Positions 1 to 4,755 of a stretch of DNA of 5,128 nt are shown in pieces. The DNA comes from Thermoprotei archaeon. Its GTDB lineage: Archaea; Thermoproteota; Thermoprotei; QMSL01; B3-G16. The notes under the pieces are model-generated. The model saw nothing but the letters and a program-made list of their open reading frames with translations, searched no databases and had not been told where the DNA came from. Position 1 is the stretch's first letter. Each line of letters opens with the position of its first letter. Position numbers and translations under genes: made by a program. Location of the stretch: positions 1 through 5,128 of the forward strand of contig QMSL01000108.1 of NCBI GenBank assembly GCA_003649665.1. Reading direction: 5' to 3'.

Positions 1-102
1 GAACCCGACGGAACAGTTATAATACCGAAAGTACTAAGGAAGTACTTGGAGCCTTTTGATAGCGCTCCTAAAGAGGAGATAAAGCCCGTAAAGCAAAGAT
101 GA
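1..102 (+). CDS. serS: Seryl-tRNA synthetase, C-terminal end (partial)
   Basis: The frame is open from base 1 and gives 33 residues before TGA at 100-102. It begins EPDGTVIIPKVLRKYLEPF and ends in a charged tail (KEEIKPVKQR). The pattern 'DG.v.iP.vLr.Y' is the hallmark of the extreme C-terminus of class II seryl-tRNA synthetase, which charges tRNA-Ser with serine in the cytoplasm. In that family it follows motif 3 and carries part of the last strand of the catalytic domain. All catalytic motifs lie to the left of the window, so the call rests on this tail alone. The charged extension after the conserved part is a little longer than in many bacterial homologues. The TGA stop is embedded in the C box of the sRNA that follows. 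The gene is cut by the window edge, not by decay. Confidence 0.75.
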   Translation, partial: EPDGTVIIPKVLRKYLEPFDSAPKEEIKPVKQR

Positions 103-150
103 TGACGGAAGAGACGAGCCGATTGGTGATGAACCCACCCTTATCTGACC
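97..150 (+). ncRNA. C/D box sRNA (2'-O-methylation guide)
   Basis: All four box elements are present in order with archaeal spacing. C box ATGATGA is at 99-105, a 13-nt guide at 106-118, D' box variant CCGA at 119-122, a 3-nt spacer at 123-125, C' box GTGATGA at 126-132, a 12-nt guide at 133-144 and D box CTGA at 145-148. Such RNAs assemble with L7Ae, Nop5 and fibrillarin and direct ribose methylation of rRNA or tRNA, at the base paired with the fifth nucleotide before D or D'. The D guide (ACCCACCCTTAT) would target ATAAGGGTGGGT, modifying the first G. The D' guide would target CTCGTCTCTTCCG, modifying the U at its fifth position. I could not identify either target. No long terminal stem is seen, which is common in archaea. 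The RNA overlaps the serS 3' end, so it may be processed from that transcript. The ends are approximate. Confidence 0.75.
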
Positions 151-432
151 TCTTAAAGTAAAGATCCCCCATTATAAACCCCCCTATAACATGTTAGGCT
201 TTAGCCTGAGATAAGCATAACGTCACAGATATTTTGCTCTAATTAAACCTACCCAATAGTTCAGAATACCTCAGAAAAACACGGTGACAACCTCACAATC
301 ATAAGCATGTAGCCTTCTGCTCCTAAACCTGGGTATGGGTTAAAAGAAATGAACTATTGACTAGATTAGTGTTGCTTAAGAAAACGATGAAGAGCATAGG
401 ACACTAAGCGCTCTAAAATGTTAAAGGACTAG
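151..432. other. Region without a recognisable gene
   Basis: About 280 bases between the sRNA and the first decayed gene. Stops occur often in all three + frames, and I recognised no protein similarity on either strand. I found no tRNA-like T-arm and no CRISPR-type repetition. What it does hold is a set of inverted repeats, listed separately, that could fold the interval 246-438. It may be old pseudogene sequence, a structured RNA, or both. Confidence 0.5.
254..359. repeat. 10-bp perfect inverted repeat, possible stem
   Basis: CAATAGTTCA at 254-263 is the exact reverse complement of TGAACTATTG at 350-359. The outer arms extend by three more pairs after a two-base mismatch (249-251 with 362-364). 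Inside, ATACC at 266-270 can pair with GGTAT at 332-336, giving a nested stem, and GTGA/TCAC around 287-299 gives a short inner hairpin. This could be a structured RNA, a binding-site pair, or the ends of a roughly 106-bp element. No target-site duplication is convincing. A perfect 10-bp match in a segment this size has a modest chance of being accidental. Confidence 0.4.
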
Positions 433-438
433 GCGCTT
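366..438. repeat. Two overlapping inverted repeats
   Basis: TTAGTGT at 366-372 pairs exactly with ACACTAA at 401-407, and inside it TGCT (373-376) pairs with AGCA (393-396). Directly after, AAGCGC at 406-411 pairs exactly with GCGCTT at 433-438. The second stem shares bases 406-407 with the first, so the two are mutually exclusive at their edge. Together with the 254-359 repeat they form a run of possible stems. Each is short and could be accidental. Confidence 0.3.
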
Positions 439-657
439 CATGTAGTTAATGTAAATTACTGTCTTAATGAAAGTTACATAAAACAAGGTAAAGTATTCAC
501 AGTCGCAGATGTAGATGTTTCATTCACCATATGTACTCAGCAAGAGCTTTTCCCAAGAAAAGATGATCTCAAATATATAGTCGTTAGTGGCCTCATGCCC
601 TTGCTGGCGCAATAGTCATAGACATTCTATCCTACTTAAGAGTGTGTTTGTGCCCAA
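433..657 (+). pseudogene. Possible PfkB-family sugar kinase, N-terminal remnant
   Basis: After a stop at 430-432, one frame is open to a TAG at 613-615. Its middle reads VFTVADVDVSFTI, then QELFPRKDDLKYIVVSG. A shift at about 598-602 then gives LAGAIVIDILSYLRV in another frame. The order (hydrophobic strand with D.D, 'ELFPRKDD', a G-A-rich turn, then a helix ending in 'LRV') resembles the first 60 residues of PfkB/ribokinase-type kinases, which phosphorylate sugars or nucleosides. The roughly 240 remaining residues, including the C-terminal ATP site and catalytic Asp, are missing, because a HAD-type sequence starts almost at once. There is no good start codon and no ribosome site. The family call is tentative. 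That this is a broken coding remnant is more certain than what it encoded. Confidence 0.35.
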
Positions 658-660
658 AAA

Positions 661-1015
661 TCAAAAAATGAATTTAGCAGACATGATCTCTTCATAGTGG
701 ATATAGATAGTGTTGTATGGCGCGGTAACAAAGTAATCGTTAGTAACATTCAGCTCCTAAATACTCTCGTTAAAACGAGGAAAGTCTGTTATCTTCATGA
801 TGAACAATTCTACTAGGGATATGTTATCGTATCTAATAAGGTTAAGAGACCCCGGTATCTCAATTAAAAGCGTTAGGCACATACTCACTAGTGCATATGC
901 TACTGCCCTATTCTTACATAAGAGGAACATGGCTAAAGTGTACGTAGTAGGGGAATCTGGTTTAGTAAGCGAACTTCTAGCTCAAGGGATAAGAGTAGTA
1001 AACGAGCATTTTTGA
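661..1015 (+). pseudogene. HAD-IIA (NagD-like) sugar phosphatase, broken N-terminal half
   Basis: One frame gives HDLFIVDIDSVVWRGNKVI from 682, followed by NIQLLNTL. A one-base shift in about 760-780 continues as KRGKSVIFMMNNSTRDMLSY and onward to TGA at 1013-1015. This matches HAD subclass IIA phosphatases in order: motif I DxD (Asp codons at 700-702 and 706-708), an 'rGn' turn, the motif II strand with NNST, then 'GI...ILTSA.ATA.FL' and 'VYVVGESGLVSELLAQGIRVV'. Members remove phosphate from small sugar phosphates, glycerol phosphate or similar substrates. The cap domain, GKP motif III and the acidic motif IV are gone; the full gene would need about 140 more residues. The residue after the second Asp is Ser where Gly is usual. 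A nucleotidyltransferase remnant begins 15 bases after the stop, so the missing part was probably deleted. Confidence 0.7.
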
Positions 1016-1027
1016 ACTTCTAGCTCA
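971..1027 (+). repeat. 14-bp direct repeat at the HAD/MNT junction
   Basis: GAACTTCTAGCTCA occurs at 971-984, inside the HAD remnant, and again at 1014-1027, just after its stop. A third copy with one mismatch (GAACTTCAAGCTCA) lies at 1229-1242. The first copy encodes ELLA in the HAD frame. The second sits exactly where HAD similarity ends and MNT similarity begins. This could be a partial tandem duplication, or short homology used in the deletion that joined the two genes. Confidence 0.5.
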
Positions 1028-1029
1028 GG

Positions 1030-1271
1030 CGTGAAGCGAATCTTGATTTTAGTAAATACGATCTCAGATTCTTTGAACTCCTCCTCTGTACATTCAGATA
1101 TCCATAATAAAAGACTACAAGATTATATATGCAAGGAGCATACCTGATCTTTATGAGTACTTCTACTTCAATTATCTTAAGTTATGGAAAGATCAAAAAG
1201 CGTACTATGATTACTACATACTTCTGATGAACTTCAAGCTCAATAATATGTCGCTATCCCTAATTCGTTAG
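1030..1271 (+). pseudogene. MNT-type nucleotidyltransferase (putative TA antitoxin), broken C-terminal half
   Basis: One frame reads REANLDFSKYDLRFFELLL from 1030. A shift at about 1084-1089 continues as LYIQISIIKDYKIIYARSIP and DLYEYFYFNYLKLWKDQK in another frame, ending at TAG 1269-1271. The pattern 'sKYDl..FEllPLYi.i.ii....iiYar...dLyEyfy....lwkDqk' is typical of the back half of archaeal minimal nucleotidyltransferases. In HEPN-MNT pairs these act as antitoxins that AMPylate the HEPN toxin. The front half, with the GSxxxG and DxD nucleotide-transfer motifs, is missing, and no HEPN partner is in the window. The remnant directly follows the truncated HAD gene, which points to a deletion that removed the 3' part of one and the 5' part of the other. 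The family call rests on the C-terminal pattern only. Confidence 0.5.
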
Positions 1272-1272
1272 G
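1259..1272 (+). other. Small hairpin with a TTCG loop
   Basis: CCTAA (1259-1263) and TTAGG (1268-1272) are exact reverse complements around a TTCG loop (1264-1267). The stem includes the stop codon of the MNT remnant and lies 18 bases before the oxidoreductase start. It is only 5 bp and closed by A-U, so weak. It could mark the end of the upstream transcript or be accidental. Confidence 0.25.
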
Positions 1273-1290
1273 CATACTATCATTTCTGAG

Positions 1291-2331
1291 GTGAATATCA
1301 TAAGTGAGCAATTGAAAATAGGCATAATCGGTTGTGGCGAAATAGCTGTTCAGGCAGCTAAGGCTATTCATCTTGCGAAGAATGCTGAAATAGGCATTGT
1401 TATGGATATACGGGAGCATTTAGCTAAAGATCTAGGCACGAAATATAATGTCCCCTATACTACAGACCTAAATGAAGTGCTCAAGCCGATGTAGATACAG
1501 TCTACATAGCCACTCTACATGATACTCATGCTGACTTAACGATTAGAGTTGCTGAAGTTGATAGGCATGTCTTAGTCGAAAAGCCTATTGTAATGAATCT
1601 AGGAGATGTAGATCGTATGATAGGAGCGTGTAAGAGAGCTGACGTTAAGCCTTTAGTATGTTTTATACTGCGGTATAGTCCTCCTGTTGTTAAAGCAAAG
1701 GAACTCATAGATGCTAATGTGATAGGCGATATAATAGGCATCCGTAGACTTTACTAGATAAGCCTAGTAGCTATTGGGAGGGAGGCTATATCGGTCGAGT
1801 TAAGAATAACTGGAGGGCGTATAAGAAGAGGACTGATGGCGGCGTTCTAATAATGAACGTAACTCACAATATAGACTATTTAAGATAAACTACTAGTCTT
1901 GAAGTCGTTCGTGTTTATAGTGAATACGACACTTTAGCCATTTCTGTAGAAGTTGAGGACTATATTGTAATCTCTCTTAGATATTCTAATAAGGCCGTAG
2001 GTAGCGTAATCGCATTATCTTGCGCTAAGGGCGGAAGAGGGCCTTTTTAGAATGACCCAAGATAAGATCATGGACGATAAGGGTCAGATAATTTTTAAGC
2101 GATCTGCTCTTAGTATACGTCACTGAGGATAATGAGAAGTTTCACTTAAAGGGTAATAAATGAAATGAGATAGCCTTAGAGAAAGTAAATCCTCGACAGA
2201 AGTATACAGAGGTTGTAGCCGAAGCGATATCATCTGATAAAGAGGTACCAGATATTAGAGATGATGGTAGAAAAGCCCTTGAAATAATTATAGCGGCGTA
2301 TAAATCCTTAGAGTTAGGAAGACCCGTATAT
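1291..2331 (+). pseudogene. Gfo/Idh/MocA-family NAD(P)-dependent oxidoreductase, multiply frameshifted
   Basis: The likely start is GTG at 1291, directly after a GAGG. The N-terminus KIGIIGCGEIAVQAAKAI is a Rossmann NAD(P)-binding loop (GxGxxA class). After a shift near 1485 comes VDTVYIATLHDTHADLTIRV, then HVLVEKPI, the family's nicotinamide-side EKP motif. TAG at 1755-1757 interrupts; another frame continues with YWEGGYIGRVKNNW and GGVLIMNVTHNIDYLR, the C-terminal sheet with its conserved His. That frame has an internal TAA at 1886-1888. A slip at the T run 2044-2048 leads to MDDKGQIIF; a shift near 2113 leads to a frame with TGA at 2161-2163 and the final helix ALEIIIAAYKSLELGRPVY. Summed over frames it covers about 346 residues, the normal family length, so nearly the whole gene survives. 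It would have oxidised or reduced a sugar or inositol-like substrate. With four shifts and three stops it cannot be functional. Confidence 0.85.
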
Positions 2332-2611
2332 AGCTATTTTCAGCTTTCAGGAATCAAAGAACATGATGTCCGGAGAGGGCGGGATTATAACTACTAACGA
2401 TCCTGAGTCAGCAGAAATGTATTACTCATTAAGAGAACATGGAAGGATTAGGGACAAGCCCTGGTATTATCACGCTAGATTAGGATGGAATTATAGAATG
2501 ACCGAGCTTCAAGCAGTAATTTTAAGGGTTCAACAACTTAACTATAATTATCGCTATTTGATTAATTTTTATAGCGAATTGACTGACTTAACATGTAGAC
2601 GAAACATTTAA
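2321..2611 (+). pseudogene. DegT/DnrJ/EryC1 PLP aminotransferase, internal fragment
   Basis: One frame reads IAIFSFQESKNMMSGEGG from 2330, then IITTNDPE, YYSLREHGRIRD, and GWNYRMTELQAVILRVQ. This is the central part of DegT-type sugar aminotransferases. The Lys of SKNMMSGEGG (codon 2357-2359) is the residue that would bind pyridoxal phosphate, and 'REHGR' and 'GWNYRMTELQA' are conserved downstream blocks. These enzymes transfer an amino group to keto-sugars for amino-sugar and cell-surface glycan synthesis. Roughly 180 residues before and about 130 after are absent; similarity stops near 2535 and the rest of the open frame to TAA 2609-2611 is unrelated. The fragment begins where the oxidoreductase ends, with the frames overlapping around 2321-2331, so a deletion fused the two. 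No start or ribosome site serves the fragment. The Met codons at 2363 and 2366 are internal residues. Confidence 0.8.
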
Positions 2612-2614
2612 ATT
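2601..2614 (+). promoter_or_regulatory. Archaeal BRE/TATA-like promoter of the isomerase gene
   Basis: A purine-rich GAAACA (2601-2606, BRE-like) precedes TTTAAATT (2607-2614, TATA-like). The TATA centre is about 28 bases before ATG 2639, so transcription would start at or just before the start codon. This fits the leaderless messages common in Thermoproteota. The box overlaps the end of the DegT remnant's frame and gives the isomerase a promoter independent of the decayed genes. The A/T-rich setting makes accidental boxes possible. Confidence 0.5.
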
Positions 2615-2638
2615 ACTAATCCAGAAGGAATATAATTC

Positions 2639-4018
2639 ATGATGAAACTCCCTTCAGATAATGGTAAGACAAAAATTGGTGTGATATTTTCAGCAGTTCC
2701 TTCAAATGCTCCTACATGGCCGCATGCAGGCTATAACTATGAAGAAAGGGCTAGGGAATTAATAACTAAGCTTAAAGAAGCCCTTCCAGATATAGAGTTC
2801 AAGTACAGAGTAGTATATTACGTTACAGAATGGCTTAGGCGTTTCGCTACGGACAAATCAAAGCTTCATACCCTAGAGGATATTAAGAAGATAGTACATG
2901 AGGAAATGGGAGATGTTATAGGCTTTATCGTATGGTATCTAGGGCTTTGGAGTGCAGGAATAACCCAAGCAGTTGTCGAAGCTAATAAGCCCGTGATATT
3001 AGTAGATGATGTCTTCTGCGGTTCCGGAGAATTTATACTGTCCTATGCACAAATTAGAGGAAAAGGCTATAAAGTCGTTAAGATCGCCTCATCGGATTTT
3101 AACGATATAGTAAGGAAGGTAAAGCTTTTGCATGTCTTGCAGAAGTTAAGGAATTTAAAGATAATAGTCATAAGGGGAAGTTTTCCAGAATGGTTTGATT
3201 CCTATGAGAAGGTTCTCTCCGAGACATTCGGTTCAAAGTTAATACGTGTTACCGTTGATGAACTTTGCAAAGAGTATGAAACTACTGACATCGATAAGGC
3301 TAAGGAAATCGCAGATAAATGGATTTCGGAAGCTCAATCAGTAGAGGTTGATAAAGGAGAGATAGTGAAGGCTGCAAGAATGTATTTAGCAATGAAAAAA
3401 CTTATGAAGAAGTACGATGCAGAAGCTATTACAATAGACTGCTTCCCGCCAGGGCATAAGGGTTTGCCAGCATATCCATGTCTAGGCTTTTTCCAATTAC
3501 TAAATGAAGGGTATATTGCTACATGCGAGGCAGATTTAGACTCATGTATAACTCAAGCCGCAATACAATTCTTAACTGGAAGACCAGGATTTGTATCTGA
3601 TCCTGTAATAGATCAGGGAAAAGGTCAGATAATCTATGCTCACTGTCTAGCGCCAGCTAAGGTTTATGGCAAGGATGGACCAATGATGCCTTACAGAATT
3701 AAAACGCACTCTGAAGAGAGAGCTGGCGTTTCAGTACAGACGTACTGGCCTGTAGGAGAGCCTATAACTACTGTAAAGTTCAATATAGCTCAAAAGGCCA
3801 TGAGCATACACTCTGGGAGAATCGTAAACAATGTGGAAGATAAAAGAGCATGTAGGACTAAAGTAGCTGCAAAGGCCAATGTAAACGCAATTATTGAAAG
3901 ATGGGAAGCCAGTTTTGGATGGCATAGAGTAAGCGTAGTTGGTGATTATAGAGAGGACTTTATAGATCTAGCTAAACTATTAGGTTTCAGAGTAATAGAG
4001 GAGGATAAGCCCGTTTAG
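2639..4018 (+). CDS. L-fucose isomerase-like protein (COG2407 type)
   Basis: A clean 459-codon frame. Such enzymes interconvert aldoses and ketoses in the cytoplasm using a divalent metal. Residues 10-30 (KIGVIFSAVPSNAPTW region) start the first Rossmann-like domain; a second spans about 172-320. The signature runs from 265 to 375: TIDCFPPGH, then CEADLDSCITQAAI with E297, GFVSDPVID with D321, IIYAHC with H335, and THSEERAGVSVQ with H357. E297 and D321 are 24 residues apart, the same spacing as the metal ligands E337 and D361 of E. coli FucI. H430 in GWHRVSVVGDY is the likely third ligand, by analogy. At 459 residues it is shorter than the roughly 590 of FucI, as expected for the wider family. 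The true substrate (fucose, arabinose or another sugar) cannot be read. ATG 2639 or the adjacent ATG 2642 fits a leaderless start; the AAGG at 2624-2627 is rather far. It is the only intact enzyme gene among broken neighbours. Confidence 0.85.
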   Translation: MMKLPSDNGKTKIGVIFSAVPSNAPTWPHAGYNYEERARELITKLKEALPDIEFKYRVVYYVTEWLRRFATDKSKLHTLEDIKKIVHEEMGDVIGFIVWYLGLWSAGITQAVVEANKPVILVDDVFCGSGEFILSYAQIRGKGYKVVKIASSDFNDIVRKVKLLHVLQKLRNLKIIVIRGSFPEWFDSYEKVLSETFGSKLIRVTVDELCKEYETTDIDKAKEIADKWISEAQSVEVDKGEIVKAARMYLAMKKLMKKYDAEAITIDCFPPGHKGLPAYPCLGFFQLLNEGYIATCEADLDSCITQAAIQFLTGRPGFVSDPVIDQGKGQIIYAHCLAPAKVYGKDGPMMPYRIKTHSEERAGVSVQTYWPVGEPITTVKFNIAQKAMSIHSGRIVNNVEDKRACRTKVAAKANVNAIIERWEASFGWHRVSVVGDYREDFIDLAKLLGFRVIEEDKPV

Positions 4019-4027
4019 TACGTTAAC

Positions 4028-4033
4028 TTATAT
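4028..4033 (+). promoter_or_regulatory. TATA-like box before the LEA14-like pseudogene
   Basis: TTATAT at 4028-4033 is centred about 26 bases before ATG 4057, the expected spacing for a leaderless archaeal message. It lies just after the isomerase stop. If real, it is a leftover promoter of the broken gene, which might still be transcribed. Confidence 0.4.
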
Positions 4034-4035
4034 TG

Positions 4036-4040
4036 TTTTT
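4036..4040 (+). terminator. Possible U-tract terminator after the isomerase gene
   Basis: A run of five T (4036-4040) followed by ATT lies 18 bases after the isomerase stop codon. Archaeal RNA polymerase can terminate at U-rich tracts without a hairpin, and none is seen here. The tract is short, and it overlaps the promoter region of the next gene. Confidence 0.3.
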
Positions 4041-4056
4041 ATTGAGGAACCATCTA

Positions 4057-4750
4057 ATGGGCGTTTTCAAGGTCGTTACAATAATCCTTCTGGTCATATT
4101 TATTCTTAAGTATCTGTACGTCTATCTATCAGGCCTATTCAATAGCAAGAAGCATAAGCGTGGTGAATACTGAGATAAAATCTATTCAAATAAATATTGA
4201 TCTAGAGCTATATCCTAATATCCGCCATATATAATGCCGAGTAATAAGATATGTTATCTTAACGATACCCTTTACAATTAGAAATCCTATAGATTTTTCT
4301 ATAAAAATAGAGGGCATTCATTACAAGGTCTATATAGAGGGCATATACGTAGGCAAGGGTAGTAATGGCAAGTTCGTGATAATGCCAGGTTCTCAGAAGA
4401 ATGCTCCTCGTTATCTATAAGCACAGGTGAACTGTCTAATGTTCTTAAAAAAGCTGATAAACTATGCAATTAAAAATGGCTTCGGAAATATAACGATACA
4501 CTATAAGATCGAAGGCACAATTAATTATTCCAATAAAATTATGCAATATCATAAAACTCCTTATAAAGGTAGCAGGGCCTTTTGATTCACAGGGTACGTA
4601 TACGTATGTACTTAAGATGCCAAAAACGTATAGGTTAACTGAAAGACATGGTTTTGTTTACATAAAGGCTGCAAAGAGAAGTCCTTTCCACTAAACTCAT
4701 TTAACAGTAACGGTAAGAAACATTATCTAATAATGTTCCTTATGGCTTAG
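4057..4750 (+). pseudogene. Membrane-anchored LEA14-like (WHy-domain) protein, frameshifted
   Basis: ATG 4057 opens MGVFKVVTIILLVIFILKYL, a single N-terminal membrane helix, ending early at TGA 4171-4173. A shift at about 4151-4160 continues SISVVNTEIKSIQINIDLEL, interrupted by TAA 4232-4234. The same frame then gives YVILTIPFTIRNPIDFSIKI and GIHYKVYIEGIYVGKGSNGK, the 'TIrNP...YkvYieG..vGkG' pattern of LEA type 2/WHy beta-sandwich domains. Further shifts near 4409, 4460, 4567 and 4680 carry on through SISTGELSNVLKKADKL, GFGNITIHYKIEGTINY and GPFDSQGTYTYVLKMPKTY to TAG 4748-4750. That makes about 230 residues, with the second sheet resembling a repeat of the first. The helix anchors the protein and the rest would lie outside the membrane. 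The exact role of archaeal LEA14-like proteins is unknown. The reading frame is clearly dead; the family call is moderately sure. Confidence 0.6.
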
Positions 4751-4755
4751 TAATA

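Noticed and set aside
214..225. AGGC/GCCT palindrome (AGGCTTTAGCCT)
   Set aside because: Only four base pairs around a 4-nt loop, too short to support a terminator or operator.
254..359. A roughly 106-bp miniature transposable element bounded by the 10-bp inverted repeat
   Set aside because: No matching target-site duplication flanks it and no second copy is in the window, so only the inverted repeat itself is reported.
1526..1741. Open frame of 71 codons on the - strand
   Set aside because: It lies opposite the VYIATLHDTH-EKP part of the oxidoreductase remnant, whose + strand translation matches a known family. The - strand peptide has no recognisable pattern.
2551..2577. Hairpin TCGCTAT/ATAGCGA with a 13-base loop
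   Set aside because: A 7-bp A/T-rich stem with a long loop in the non-homologous tail of the DegT remnant. It has no U tract and does not sit at a gene end, so it is probably accidental.
3731..3925. Open frame of 64 codons on the - strand
   Set aside because: It is antisense to the conserved C-terminal part of the intact isomerase, with no promoter or family pattern of its own.
433..4750. Frameshifts as sequencing error in an otherwise intact operon
   Set aside because: The isomerase (1380 bases) and the PIN frame (373 bases) are clean, and several remnants lack whole halves, which base-level error cannot explain. Raw reads would settle individual lesions.
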